Under the pieces are notes generated by a model that made no database searches, was not told where the DNA came from, and saw only the letters and a list, made by a program, of their open reading frames with translations. Source: Methylococcales bacterium (GTDB lineage: Bacteria > Pseudomonadota > Gammaproteobacteria > Methylococcales > Methylomonadaceae). From it: a stretch of 58,248 bases of DNA. The position numbers were made by a program, and so were the translations under genes. Below, in pieces: positions 25,083 through 35,825 of this stretch (position 1 is the stretch's first letter; the number at the start of each line of letters is the position of its first letter). The stretch covers positions 1-58,248 of the forward strand of contig JAPLRR010000103.1 in the NCBI GenBank assembly GCA_026399075.1. Reading direction: 5' to 3'.

Positions 25083-26060
25083 GTGATACTTGCAGGCGAC
25101 ATCGGTGGTACAAAAACAGTTTTGACGCTCTTAAGCAAAGCACCGGACGGTACGCTGACCCAACTACAAGAACAATCCTACCCAAGTCGGCACTTTTCAG
25201 AGTTTGATGACATTCTGACGGCATTTTTACCCACAAGCAAAACGGTTACATCAGCGTGTTTTGGTGTTGCAGGCCCCGTAGTCAACCAACGCTGCCACAC
25301 TACCAATTTACCTTGGTTGCTGGATGCCGACAGTCTAAAAGCAAAATTGGGCACACCCCAAGTAAAACTACTGAACGATTTGGAGGCCATGGCCTTAGGC
25401 ATGTTATCGCTACCGGAAAGTGATTTGCTGGAATTGAACCCAAATGCTGTCGCCCAAGCAGGTAATATTGCCGTTATTGCTGCTGGTACGGGCTTGGGTG
25501 AAGCCATTTTGTATTGGGATGGTGCGAAACATCTACCGATGGCCACTGAAGGCGGCCATAGCGATTTTGCCGCGCAAAATGCCCAGCAGGATCAGTTATT
25601 GGCCTATCTACGAAAATACTATCCTGAGCATGTTAGCTATGAGCGCATACTTTCCGGCATCGGGTTTAGCCATATTTATGATTTTCTCTGCGCACAAGGA
25701 TTTGCCCCGCCTTGTCCTAGTGTTGCCAATAACCCTTCCGATACTGATAGGAATGCGCTTATTTCCGGGCTAGGCATTGTCGGCGCTGATGCTTTATGTG
25801 AGGAAACAGTCCGTTTGTTTGTGGAATTGTATGGGGCGGAAACCGGCAATTTAGCGTTAAAGTCACTGGCTACAGGCGGGGTTTTTATCGGCGGCGGCAT
25901 CGCCCCCAAAATATTGCCCGCCATCCAAAACGGTGATTTTATTCGGTCATTTAAGGCGAAAGGCCGGTTTTTTCCTATGCTCGATAATATCTCGGTTAAA
26001 TTATCTTTGAACCCACGCACACCATTGATAGGTGCCATCAATTATTTTCTATCCAAGTGA
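25083..26060 (+). CDS. glk: Glucokinase
   Basis: 325 residues from GTG 25083. It phosphorylates glucose to glucose-6-phosphate. The N-terminal MILAGDIGGTKTVLTLL is the phosphate-1 loop of the glucokinase family, LLNDLEAMALG near 100 has the substrate-site Asp/Glu, AAGTGLGEAILYW near 135 and the ATEGGHSDFA segment near 155 the glucose contacts, and GGVFIGGGIAPKI near 268 the second nucleotide loop. With pgm (27793-29427) and glgA (56622-58052) it fits a methanotroph that stores glycogen and recycles its glucose. The GTG start is supported by the closeness of the motif to the N-terminus. Confidence 0.95.
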   Translation: MILAGDIGGTKTVLTLLSKAPDGTLTQLQEQSYPSRHFSEFDDILTAFLPTSKTVTSACFGVAGPVVNQRCHTTNLPWLLDADSLKAKLGTPQVKLLNDLEAMALGMLSLPESDLLELNPNAVAQAGNIAVIAAGTGLGEAILYWDGAKHLPMATEGGHSDFAAQNAQQDQLLAYLRKYYPEHVSYERILSGIGFSHIYDFLCAQGFAPPCPSVANNPSDTDRNALISGLGIVGADALCEETVRLFVELYGAETGNLALKSLATGGVFIGGGIAPKILPAIQNGDFIRSFKAKGRFFPMLDNISVKLSLNPRTPLIGAINYFLSK

Positions 26061-26070
26061 CGCTAATCGC

Positions 26071-26508
26071 TTACTGGCCAATGAACAATGGCTTGAGTTT
26101 TTTTAGCCGTTCTTGCATTTGCGCTACTGCATCGGCCAATTGCTGCGGCCCATAAGGGATAGCTGCAAATTTCCCCCAGATTGGTGCTGGCCACGCTTTG
26201 TCAGTTTGATAACGGACGACGTGATGGATGTGCAACTGCGGTACCAAATTACCTATGGCGGCAATATTCATTTTATCTGCGGTATATAATGCCGCCAGAT
26301 TTTCTGCCAGATAGCTGGATTCTTCGGCCAACGCAAACTGATCGGTTTTGCTGAGCTGGTATATTTCATTAATATCAGCCCGTTCTGGCACCAAGATAAA
26401 CCAAGGGAACTGGCTGTCATTCATCAATAACACCCGGCACAAATCAAAGCAGCCAATAGTAATACAGTCTTGCGCTAAGCGGGGATGTAACCGAAACGGT
26501 GTTGTCAT
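26071..26508 (-). CDS. HIT-domain nucleotide-binding protein
   Basis: 145 residues from ATG 26508 (MTTPFRLHPRLAQD); the longer frame to 26625 adds 39 residues with no family match. The histidine triad lies in VPQLHIHHVVRYQTDKAWP (about 89-107), with the AWPAPIWG segment common in this proteobacterial subgroup. HIT proteins hydrolyse or transfer nucleotides; the substrate here cannot be told. It is divergent from the membrane-protein gene at 26610. Confidence 0.88.
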   Translation of the reverse strand: MTTPFRLHPRLAQDCITIGCFDLCRVLLMNDSQFPWFILVPERADINEIYQLSKTDQFALAEESSYLAENLAALYTADKMNIAAIGNLVPQLHIHHVVRYQTDKAWPAPIWGKFAAIPYGPQQLADAVAQMQERLKKLKPLFIGQ

Positions 26509-26609
26509 ATTTTTTTGCCAAAATAAAAAGGAATACTTGAAAGCATCTGAATAATCAGTGTAATTTAGCCGCTGTTTGTTACTATAACAATTATAAATGA
26601 GGATGATCC

Positions 26610-27656
26610 ATGTCAGCGCAAACAATTATGGCACACGATTTAACTGACGGACGCAAACTAACTGTGTCATTCAAGCTATTGCTGGGCCTGTATGCCATCA
26701 TACCGCTGTGCTTGGCGCTACAGTTATTCGACGGTTGGTTTTGGCAAAACTTTTTGAGGGAAAACCTGCCCAATAGACCCACCCACTTTTTATTGTTCCA
26801 AATCCTGTTCGGAACCCCCCACATTATTGCCAGCACCTTGTTATTAGTGGGTAACACGGCCTATCTGAAGCTCTATCAGCGAAAGCTTACAATAATGACT
26901 GTCGCCATTGCCATTGTGTTTGGTGTCGGTAGCCTATTCGTCCCTTACCGGGTTTTTTATGTGCTGGTGGCAGGATGGACTGTCTTCCATGTGCTTAAGC
27001 AACAGCATGGTGTGGGGCGTGGCGTTTGCCAATTGCCCACTTGGGCATTTTATCTTTTGTTGTGGCTGAGTGTTGCGGCGGGGCTATTTGTTTATATCGG
27101 CATTTTTCTAAAAAATAGCTTGGATGCCCAGCAAACGGAATGGATTAAGGAGATTACCCTATTTCTGTGTTTAGGGCTGGTTTTGAGTGGCATTTATTGC
27201 CAACGGTACGTCAGCACGACATTTGGCAAATGGTTTTTATGGGGCAATATTTTTCTGGTCCTGAGTAGTTTTTATCTGTATCTGCAACAGTATTACTTTT
27301 TGGCCATTTTAGTGCCTAGGTTAGTTCATGATGCGACTGCTTTTATTTTCTATGTGACCCATGATTACAATAAGCATTACCATCATCCACAGAATTTTAT
27401 GTACCGTTGCGCCGCCCGCTGCCGGATGCACATCTTTTTTGTGCTACCTGTCTGCTCGTTTATATTGGCGTTTGTTTTGCAGGCCTATGGCGATCAAATA
27501 GTAGAAGTTTTGACTAAATACCTGTTTGACATTGAAATCCACAAAGCCATCACTTTAGGGCTATTGGGCTATTTGGCCCTGATGCACTATTACACGGAAG
27601 CCTTCACTTGGAAGCAAGGATCACCTTATCGGCAGTTTATTGGCTTTTCAAAGTGA
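26610..27656 (+). CDS. Histidine-rich polytopic membrane protein of unknown function
   Basis: 348 residues with about eight membrane segments. Histidines sit in or near the helix ends: GTPHIIAS near 70, VFHVLKQQHGVGRG near 126, VHDATAFIFYVTHDYNKHYHH near 240, and MHYYTEAFTWKQGSPYR near the C-terminus. This pattern recalls di-iron or haem-binding integral enzymes (desaturases, carotene-cleaving Brp/Blh proteins), but I do not recognise the family. The start ATG 26610 follows gaggatgatcc. A terminator-like hairpin at 27738-27765 follows. Confidence 0.8.
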   Translation: MSAQTIMAHDLTDGRKLTVSFKLLLGLYAIIPLCLALQLFDGWFWQNFLRENLPNRPTHFLLFQILFGTPHIIASTLLLVGNTAYLKLYQRKLTIMTVAIAIVFGVGSLFVPYRVFYVLVAGWTVFHVLKQQHGVGRGVCQLPTWAFYLLLWLSVAAGLFVYIGIFLKNSLDAQQTEWIKEITLFLCLGLVLSGIYCQRYVSTTFGKWFLWGNIFLVLSSFYLYLQQYYFLAILVPRLVHDATAFIFYVTHDYNKHYHHPQNFMYRCAARCRMHIFFVLPVCSFILAFVLQAYGDQIVEVLTKYLFDIEIHKAITLGLLGYLALMHYYTEAFTWKQGSPYRQFIGFSK

Positions 27657-27737
27657 GCTAGCCATCCAGTTCCTGAATTGGCTGTTTGAGCGGTGATTTG
27701 GGATGACGAAAATCGGTAACGGTCTTAAAACGGGGCA

Positions 27738-27765
27738 GGGTGGGCACAATAGTTTGTGCCCACCC
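27738..27765. terminator. Convergent terminator between membrane protein and pgm
   Basis: gggtgggcacaa-tagt-ttgtgcccaccc, a perfect 12-bp stem with a 4-base loop, between genes that face each other. Weak U-run on either side. Confidence 0.7.
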
Positions 27766-27792
27766 CTTAGCAACTAAATTGGCTAGTTTAGC

Positions 27793-29436
<1,644 letters not shown>

Positions 29437-29499
29437 TTAGGACGACATTAACGTGGTTGATAAAATACACCAAAAACCCTTTCTAGTGTAGATTTTAAT

Positions 29500-30042
29500 A
29501 TGTTGCGAATTTATTTATTAATATGTGGTAGTTTATTTTCTGTTGCGGCTTCAGCTGGCAGCGATGTTTGGTTATTGGTTGACACTGCGGCCAGGAAAAT
29601 CGAGGTAAAAAAAGGCGATTTTACGATTGAGACCTTAAATGAGATTGCAATAGGCCGCGCTGGAGCAGGTTTAAAATCCCATAGGGGAGATAATATTACC
29701 CCTTTTGGTGAATACAAAATAGGCTGGGTGGGTGAAAAAAGTAGCTTTCGTAAGTTTTTTGGATTAAATTATCCGTCTGTAGATGATGCCGATCATGCCT
29801 TAAAAAAAGGCGTTATTGATAGGCTCACATACGAACGCATTATCACCGCGCATCAGTATCATCAAATACCACCACAGAACACCCCGTTGGGTGGACAAAT
29901 CGGTATCCATGGCCTTGGTAGCGCTGATGCGAGAATTCATGAAGCATTTGATTGGACTCACGGCTGTATTGCTTTGACTAACCCTCAAATTGACCACTTA
30001 AGTCATTTAATAGACACCGGAACTGTGGTTAAAATAAAATAA
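29500..30042 (+). CDS. Periplasmic L,D-transpeptidase (YkuD)
   Basis: 180 residues with a signal peptide (cleavage after SAAS-AG, about residue 18-20). The YkuD catalytic region reads IGIHGLGSADARIHEAFDW then THGCIALTN, with His137, His154 and catalytic Cys156. It cross-links peptidoglycan or, as with Erf/Ybi-type enzymes in E. coli, attaches Lpp-type lipoproteins to it. The adjacent downstream gene encodes just such an Lpp lipoprotein (87 bases on), which makes that role attractive; this is inference. Confidence 0.9.
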   Translation: MLRIYLLICGSLFSVAASAGSDVWLLVDTAARKIEVKKGDFTIETLNEIAIGRAGAGLKSHRGDNITPFGEYKIGWVGEKSSFRKFFGLNYPSVDDADHALKKGVIDRLTYERIITAHQYHQIPPQNTPLGGQIGIHGLGSADARIHEAFDWTHGCIALTNPQIDHLSHLIDTGTVVKIK

Positions 30043-30128
30043 AGCTGGAATTTTCATCAAACAATGATAAAATTTACACCAGCTATAATGTTTTTTTGTA
30101 GTAATAACTTTGCCTTAAGGAAAATAAT

Positions 30129-30407
30129 ATGAAAAAAGTAATGAAATTATCAATGATTGCTATGGTTGCTAGCTTGGTTGTTGGCTGTGCTTCTAGCTCA
30201 GAGTTCGACCAATTGAAAGCTGAAGTTGAAGGTTTGAAAACTTCTGTAGCTCAAGCTTCTTCTGACGCTGCAAGTGCACAATCTGCAGCAGCTGACGCTT
30301 CTGCTAAGGCAGCAGCAGCTGAATCAGCCGCTAACCGTGCTGCTCAATATGCTCAAGACACTAACAGCAAATTGGACAACCTGTTCAGAAAAACAATGCA
30401 AAAATAA
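30129..30407 (+). CDS. lpp: Lpp/OprI-type murein lipoprotein
   Basis: 92 residues. The signal ends in the lipobox VVGCASS (lipidated Cys20). The mature part is a heptad-repeating coiled coil with alanine-rich zippers (SSDAASAQSAAADASAKAAA near 55), as in Lpp and OprI, and a C-terminal end FRKTMQK with the terminal lysine used for linkage to peptidoglycan. It is longer than E. coli Lpp (78) and more like OprI. Abundant product: strong ribosome binding site (aagga) and a textbook terminator (30428-30461). Confidence 0.93.
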   Translation: MKKVMKLSMIAMVASLVVGCASSSEFDQLKAEVEGLKTSVAQASSDAASAQSAAADASAKAAAAESAANRAAQYAQDTNSKLDNLFRKTMQK

Positions 30408-30427
30408 GCTTTGTTGCTTTAGTTCTT

Positions 30428-30461
30428 AAAAAGCCCGGCGGGTATACCCGCCGGGCTTTTT
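30428..30461. terminator. Bidirectional Rho-independent terminator, lpp / rdgC
   Basis: A perfect 34-base palindrome, aaaaagcccggcgggta plus its complement, with T runs at both ends. It serves lpp from the left; the rdgC stop codon begins right after it at 30462. Confidence 0.95.
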
Positions 30462-31370
30462 TTATGCCTTATTTTCCCCGCCAAACAGTTCTATCAGGCG
30501 CGGCAAAAAATTCGCCAATTCCGCAGACATAATCGAAAAATCGACATCAAATTGTGCGGCCTCATCGCCTGTTTCTATATCCGCCACTTGGTCTTGGATC
30601 AGATCCAGAAAGCGCAGGCGTTTGATGGCCAAGTTTTCGTCAATAATAAAGGCAATACGGTCTGCCCAGCTGACTGCCAACTTGATCACTTCCTTACCCG
30701 TATCCAAATGGTTTTTAATCTCAGGCAATGCCAAATCATGGCGTTTGCAGCGGATAATGCCGCCGGCCTCTTCGGGGGAGCGCAACTCGCATTCGTCTTC
30801 GATGGTAATATCGTCAGGCGCGCTATTATTAAGCAACCATTGGGTCATGGTTGCCGTGGGTTTTTCTAGGGTATTAAGGGGAACCGCAGGCAATGAACCT
30901 AACGATTTACGTAACAAACTGAGCAAATCTTCGGCACTTTTTGCCGATGCCGCATCAACAATCACCCAGCCACCTTTTGGATCAATATAGGCGTAAATCT
31001 TGCGTGAAAAAGTGAAAGCTCTAGGTAATAAATCAAAAATCAGCTCATCTTTAATTTCAGTGCGTTCTTTTTTGGATAATTTGCGGGCTTGCTGCTCTTC
31101 TTTTTCACTGATTTTTTCTTGTACCAGCTCATTAACAACGGAAGATGGTAATACCCTCTCTTCTTTTTTTACACACAGCATCATAAAGCCGTCAGTGCTG
31201 TGTATGAGTTGTTGGGCCCCCTTACCTAAGGGCGCAGTCCAGCCAAAAGTAAATTCCTCGTGCGGGCCGCAGGGCCGGAAGGAAAGCGGCTCAAGTTTTT
31301 GTTCCAGTTCTTCTGGACTTAAGGTGAAGGCTTCGGTAAGACGAAAAACACTAAGATTTTTAAACCACAT
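30462..31370 (-). CDS. rdgC: Recombination-associated protein RdgC
   Basis: 302 residues, the normal length. It opens MWFKNLSVFRLTEAF, followed by PCGPHEEFTFGWTAPLG near 33, then EERVLPSSVVNE and ITIEDECELRSPEEAGG near 180, all typical. RdgC forms a ring around DNA and restrains RecA. It is a single gene convergent with lpp. Confidence 0.96.
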   Translation of the reverse strand: MWFKNLSVFRLTEAFTLSPEELEQKLEPLSFRPCGPHEEFTFGWTAPLGKGAQQLIHSTDGFMMLCVKKEERVLPSSVVNELVQEKISEKEEQQARKLSKKERTEIKDELIFDLLPRAFTFSRKIYAYIDPKGGWVIVDAASAKSAEDLLSLLRKSLGSLPAVPLNTLEKPTATMTQWLLNNSAPDDITIEDECELRSPEEAGGIIRCKRHDLALPEIKNHLDTGKEVIKLAVSWADRIAFIIDENLAIKRLRFLDLIQDQVADIETGDEAAQFDVDFSIMSAELANFLPRLIELFGGENKA

Positions 31371-31459
31371 GGGCGACTGAGTTCCTGTATAAATAATGAC
31401 TGCCTATTATCGCAAATTTGCTGGTATAAAATTAAAGTATATTTTAGAAGGTGTGAACT

Positions 31460-31975
31460 ATGTCAGCTGTTGAAGGCTTTCCCCCCATTGTATCAGACAA
31501 TGCCCACAGCCTAATTTTGGGCACCATGCCCAGTGTAAGCTCGTTGTTAAAACACCAATATTATGGGCATCCCAAAAATGCCTTCTGGCCGATCATGGAA
31601 GCCTTGTTTGGCGATCAGACGGTACTAAATTACCTACAGCGCAAAGAGTTGCTGATGAAAAATCAGGTGGCTTTATGGGATGTGTTGCAAAGTTGCCAGC
31701 GCGTTGGAAGCATGGATGCCAAGATCAATCCGGCTTCTGTTAAGGCCAATGACTTTGTCGGGTTATTTGCCGCCCACCCCGGCATTAAGCGTGTGTTCTT
31801 TAATGGTAAAGTGGCCGAAAAACTTTACCGGAAAAACGTTTTGCCTAACTTGGCCGCGCATTTTTCTTACCTTGAGTATCATTGCTTGCCCTCTACTAGC
31901 CCTGCGTTTGCAACACTAAAATTTGTGCAAAAACTAGAAGCATGGAAAATCATCAATCAGTCTATGGTAAAGTAG
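31460..31975 (+). CDS. DNA-deoxyinosine (hypoxanthine) glycosylase, UDG superfamily
   Basis: 171 residues. The motif ILGTMPSVSSLLKHQYYGHP near 22 with KNAFWPIM is the active-site region of the hypoxanthine-DNA glycosylase family, and VFFNGKVAEKLY near 111 and LPSTSPAFA near 145 are the later UDG-fold motifs. It removes deaminated adenine from DNA. It lies 26 bases before the DarP gene but they are not obviously related in function; the family assignment is good, the exact base specificity is inferred. Confidence 0.85.
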   Translation: MSAVEGFPPIVSDNAHSLILGTMPSVSSLLKHQYYGHPKNAFWPIMEALFGDQTVLNYLQRKELLMKNQVALWDVLQSCQRVGSMDAKINPASVKANDFVGLFAAHPGIKRVFFNGKVAEKLYRKNVLPNLAAHFSYLEYHCLPSTSPAFATLKFVQKLEAWKIINQSMVK

Positions 31976-32001
31976 CTGACATTTTTTGACAAAACGATTG
32001 A

Positions 32002-32718
32002 ATGACCATGATGAATGAAGAGCACGATTACGAATACGAATATGATGAAAACGGTGAGATCGTTTATTATGCGGTCAGGCCCAATAAAACCCAGCTCAAG
32101 AAGGGTTTGGCCGTGCTTTTTGCCTTGAGCGAAGAGCTGTCTGAGTTGTCCTTGCCGCACTTAAAAAGCTTGGCTTTGCCGGAAAACATCCATAAGGCGC
32201 TAGTGGAAGTTTCAGGTATGCCACATAAAGGTGCCAGAAAACGACTGTTAAAGTTTATTACCGGTCAGCTCAATAAAATCGATACAGACCCCGTGCTGGA
32301 AAAGCTGGCCCGTATGAAAAGCCAAAGCGCACATGCGGTCAGGGAGCATCATGTGCTTGAACGCTGGCGCGACAAGCTGATTGCTGGCGGCACTGCGGCC
32401 ATGACGGAGTTGCTTGATGAACACCCCTATGCGGACAGGCAGCAGCTAAGGCAATTATTACGCAATATCCAAAAAGAAACAGAAGCCAATAAACCGCCCA
32501 AATCATCCAGATTGCTATACCGTTATTTGAAAGACTTGTTTGCGCTTAGTGAGCACGATGTGTTTGAGGATATGGACGAATCTGAACAGCAAGACGACTT
32601 TGAAGAAACTGGGGAGATTGATGACGAAGACGCGTTTGAAGCAGGGGATGAGTTCGATGATGAAGACGAAGAGGCGTTCGGAATGGGGGATGAATTTGAC
32701 GATGAAGATGATCTGTAG
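32002..32718 (+). CDS. darP: DarP (YjgA), ribosome-associated protein with extended acidic tail
   Basis: 238 residues. Residues about 25-180 match DUF615/DarP (SEELSELSLPHLKSLALPE, MPHKGARKRLLKFITGQLNKI, LERWRDKLIAGG), a factor bound to late 50S ribosome precursors. E. coli DarP has about 183 residues; here an acidic tail (about 185-238) with two GDEFDDEDE-like repeats is added. The start has acidic, tyrosine-rich EEHDYEYEYDENGE, a normal feature of the family but enriched. The start ATG 32002 follows gattga; an alternative is the second ATG three codons on. Confidence 0.9.
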   Translation: MTMMNEEHDYEYEYDENGEIVYYAVRPNKTQLKKGLAVLFALSEELSELSLPHLKSLALPENIHKALVEVSGMPHKGARKRLLKFITGQLNKIDTDPVLEKLARMKSQSAHAVREHHVLERWRDKLIAGGTAAMTELLDEHPYADRQQLRQLLRNIQKETEANKPPKSSRLLYRYLKDLFALSEHDVFEDMDESEQQDDFEETGEIDDEDAFEAGDEFDDEDEEAFGMGDEFDDEDDL

Positions 32719-32782
32719 CAAGCTTAAGGCACTAGAGACTAAGCCCCTTAAGCTTGCTTCTTAACAGCTATTATCTATACGC

Positions 32783-33088
32783 TTACAGATCACCCTTGGG
32801 TAGTTGCAAGTCCGCCGTTAGGTTCCATGCCGAAAAAGGGAATGGCAGAGTTTCGGTATTGAACGTCAAAAATAGCATGATGTGGTAAATGTAGATGGAA
32901 AGGCTGCGGCCAAAACTTAAGATGTTTTGGTTGGCTTTTCCGGTCAACAATGCAGAGGCGACCTGCAAAATAATGACCGCCCACAGTATCATCCTGACCA
33001 ATGCGCCGATGGCGGCAAAAACCAGCATGAAAAAAATACGTTTCCACGTGCTCAATTGCGTTAAGTTGTAGTTGATTTGCTCATCCAT
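32783..33088 (-). CDS. DUF4389 small membrane protein
   Basis: 101 residues. The DUF4389 signature TWKRIFFMLVFAAIGALVRMI (two hydrophobic stretches, about 15-35 and 37-50) is followed by FGRSLSIYIYHIMLFLTFNTE. Function unknown in the family. It sits 9 bases after the DUF2333 gene on the same strand and is probably in the same transcript. Confidence 0.85.
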   Translation of the reverse strand: MDEQINYNLTQLSTWKRIFFMLVFAAIGALVRMILWAVIILQVASALLTGKANQNILSFGRSLSIYIYHIMLFLTFNTETLPFPFSAWNLTADLQLPKGDL

Positions 33089-33097
33089 AATAGTTCA

Positions 33098-34120
33098 TTA
33101 ACCTCGGTTCATAATGTCACGTAAATCAAGTGCGGCAGCATTGGCGCGCGCAATATAATTTGCCATGGACAGGGAGTAGTTGGCAAACAGGCCGTAGCCG
33201 CTACCGTTTAAAATCATTGGGCTTAACACGGGGGTCAGGGCATTTTCCATGGCCTTAATCATAATATCAACCGTACGCATGGCCCGTTTATCCAGCAGAA
33301 TGTCGGCAAAGTCGTGTTTTATGGCCCTTAAAATGTGCAATAAGGCCCAGCTGGCACCCCGTGCCTCATAAAAAACGTCGTCGATTTCTAGCCATGTCAC
33401 CCGTGTTGTCGGTGTGCCTTTTTCATCTGCCGCCTGCTTTTCAAGCTCAGTTAGCCCGGGCCCATAGTTGCCACCAGCACTGTTTGCACTTAAGCGTGTG
33501 GACAGTCCTCCCAAACGCTTAATCACCACCTCGGTATATTGCCAAAGGTTGTCCGCCCTAGAATAAAACTGGGCCTTTTTTACCGGGCCGCCATATTTTT
33601 GCAGGCGGGACATATATTTGTGCAAAGCATCAATGCCTTTTTGGTATTCTGCCTCTGTGGAGGGTAATGCCCATGAGTTATGCTCATAATAGAAATAGGG
33701 CTCGGCTATCGCCAAATCAGGGTCTTCGGCTGACTGTGACTGATCCCTGGCAAAGTGGTTTCTTAAAGCCGTGGTGGCATCGCGCAACATAACCAAGGCG
33801 CCATATTCCCAATTGGAAATGTTGTCGAGCAACACGCCGGGGGGGGCGACGTCGTTGGTGATATAACCACCGCTTTTATGTAGCAACACTTCAGCGATAT
33901 GGGCTAAGGTGTTGGTGTAGGTATAACCAACCGGTATGTCCGAGGTGTCAGTTTCTTTCGCCCGTTTGAGGGCTTCATCCTGAATGTTAAATTGGCCCGG
34001 CTCACTTCCCCACCACGCCCCCAATATGATGAGAACAACGACGACTGCGAGGGTAAGAACACCAAAGCCCCAAAGTATTCCTTTCGATTTTACATCATCC
34101 AGTGTATCGCTTGCTGCCAT
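33098..34120 (-). CDS. DUF2333 family protein
   Basis: 340 residues with one N-terminal membrane helix (about 18-38). The body matches DUF2333 (YTYTNTLAHIAEVLLHKSGG near 63, DNISNWEYGALVMLRD near 98, YFYYEHNSWALPSTEAEYQ near 143). These proteins are found in gammaproteobacteria, no role is assigned. Probably bitopic with the bulk in the periplasm. It precedes the DUF4389 gene in the transcript. Confidence 0.88.
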   Translation of the reverse strand: MAASDTLDDVKSKGILWGFGVLTLAVVVVLIILGAWWGSEPGQFNIQDEALKRAKETDTSDIPVGYTYTNTLAHIAEVLLHKSGGYITNDVAPPGVLLDNISNWEYGALVMLRDATTALRNHFARDQSQSAEDPDLAIAEPYFYYEHNSWALPSTEAEYQKGIDALHKYMSRLQKYGGPVKKAQFYSRADNLWQYTEVVIKRLGGLSTRLSANSAGGNYGPGLTELEKQAADEKGTPTTRVTWLEIDDVFYEARGASWALLHILRAIKHDFADILLDKRAMRTVDIMIKAMENALTPVLSPMILNGSGYGLFANYSLSMANYIARANAAALDLRDIMNRG

Positions 34121-34216
34121 TTCCGCTATCCTGTAAAAAGGGTGTGTGTGTTGATAAAGCAGATTTCTTTTGTCTGAAAAATAGTTGCCATGTTAGCAGG
34201 TTTTTAACTATTTTGC

Positions 34217-35140
34217 CTAGGAAGCAGGGGGCGTTTCAGGTTTTTTTTTGGCCCTGGGATGGGCCTGGTCATAAACAGCCGCCAGATGTTGGAAATCCAA
34301 GTGGGTATAGATCTGTGTCGTAGCGATATTGCTGTGCCCCAGCAATTCTTGGACGGCCCTTAAGTCTTGGCTAGACTCCAGTAAGTGGCTTGCAAAAGAA
34401 TGCCTTAGCATGTGGGGGTGGATATGTTCGCTGATGCCTTTCTTTTTACACCACTCCGCCAACCTTAATTCGATGCTGCGTTGGCCTAACCGTGTGCCCC
34501 GGTTTGAAACAAATAAGGCCTGTTCAGTAGCGGCGGCTGTTTTTGGTCGCTGCTGCAACCAATGGGTGATAGCCGTAACCGCTTTGCTGCCTATCGGCAA
34601 AATCCTTGATTTCCCGCCTTTGCCGATGCGAACCAGCAAGGCCTTGTCGGGCAAGTCCACGTCCACCAAGTTAAGGTTGGCCAATTCGCTCAGTCGTAGC
34701 CCTGAAGAATAGAACAATTCAAACATAGCCAGATCACGGATTTCCAAGGCTGAATTTGCACCCGCATCCAAGAGTCCATTGACTTGGTCAACATCCAAGG
34801 TTTTTGGCAGTTTTCTGGCTTGTTTGGGGGCACGGACGGCCTGGGCGGGATTGATGTCAGCAAGTTGCTTTTTTAATAGGAAATTATAAAAACTGCGTAT
34901 GGCTGACAATTCACGTTGCAAGCTGGCACTGCCTATGCCTAGCCGGTGGCGGCCTGCGATATGCGCCCGGATATCAGTTTGCTTAAGGTTTGCCCAATGC
35001 GTTATGGACTGGGTTTGGCAATACTGGCTTAAGTGCTTAATATCCCGCTGGTAACTCTTGACGGTATGTTCAGAGGCGCGTTTTTCAACCGTCAGCTGCT
35101 GAAAAAAATCAGCCAACATTTGCTGCGCGTCAGCCTGCAT
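34217..35140 (-). CDS. xerC: Site-specific tyrosine recombinase XerC
   Basis: 307 residues. The catalytic set is visible: Arg in SSGLRLSELANL near 148, Lys in the beta-hairpin GKGGKSR near 170, HMLRHSFASHLL near 243 (His, Arg), GHSNIATTQIYTHLD near 267 (His, Tyr). With XerD it resolves chromosome dimers at dif. The order xerC-DUF484-dapF-lysA-lptM on one strand is a conserved gammaproteobacterial block, and its start overlaps the DUF484 gene by 11 bases. The C-terminus has a basic extra tail (AHPRAKKKPETPPAS). Confidence 0.97.
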   Translation of the reverse strand: MQADAQQMLADFFQQLTVEKRASEHTVKSYQRDIKHLSQYCQTQSITHWANLKQTDIRAHIAGRHRLGIGSASLQRELSAIRSFYNFLLKKQLADINPAQAVRAPKQARKLPKTLDVDQVNGLLDAGANSALEIRDLAMFELFYSSGLRLSELANLNLVDVDLPDKALLVRIGKGGKSRILPIGSKAVTAITHWLQQRPKTAAATEQALFVSNRGTRLGQRSIELRLAEWCKKKGISEHIHPHMLRHSFASHLLESSQDLRAVQELLGHSNIATTQIYTHLDFQHLAAVYDQAHPRAKKKPETPPAS

Positions 35141-35825
35141 GGTCTTGTTGCCGCAACAGGGAAATTAAGCGCGTACCAATAATTTCGCTGATATGGGTTA
35201 AAAACAAGTTCCCCATGCTGTAATGGAAACGGTCTTCTTCACGGCTACCGATTGCCAGAATACCCTCCAGTTCGGTGAAATTCATTGGGATGATCGCACA
35301 AGACCGGACTTTGGCCGCCGCATCACCAAACAGCACTTTGGCTTGGGCTAAGGTCGGCCTGCCACACTTGGGCTGATTGCCACTAAGCTCCCTAAGGAAA
35401 GGCTGCAAATCCTCGCTGCCCGGTTCTATGAACAAATTGGGGATAGCGGGCTCTGGACACTGTTTGATAATACGCACGGCCACATAGTCCGTTAAAAAAT
35501 ACTCGGACAAAACACTATCAAGGTTGGCAAGGGCTTGCTCCAACGATGCAGCCTCAAGTAAGGCCAAGGTAAGCTTGTGCATACGGATGAAGGAGGTGTC
35601 GTTGTCCCTGGCAATTTCTATCAGGGCATTAAGCTGGCTTTCCATTTCCAGGTGCTTGCCCCGAAATAATTCCAGCTGCTTTGAAATCAGGGAAATGGCC
35701 GTGCCACTCGGATGCGGGACGCTCAATTGTTCAAGCAGGTTTAAATGTTCATGGAAAAAATCGGGGTTTTGTTGCAAGTAAACTTCAACTTGGGCGGCAC
35801 TCAAATCGGCTGTGTTTATCGTCAT
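35130..35825 (-). CDS. DUF484 family protein
   Basis: 231 residues. Opens with [23 protein letters not shown], the usual DUF484 N-terminus; the second half is GAF-like ([30 protein letters not shown]), ending near [14 protein letters not shown]. Function unknown; the family almost always lies between dapF and xerC, as here, overlapping both by a few bases. Confidence 0.93.
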   Translation of the reverse strand: MTINTADLSAAQVEVYLQQNPDFFHEHLNLLEQLSVPHPSGTAISLISKQLELFRGKHLEMESQLNALIEIARDNDTSFIRMHKLTLALLEAASLEQALANLDSVLSEYFLTDYVAVRIIKQCPEPAIPNLFIEPGSEDLQPFLRELSGNQPKCGRPTLAQAKVLFGDAAAKVRSCAIIPMNFTELEGILAIGSREEDRFHYSMGNLFLTHISEIIGTRLISLLRQQDHAG

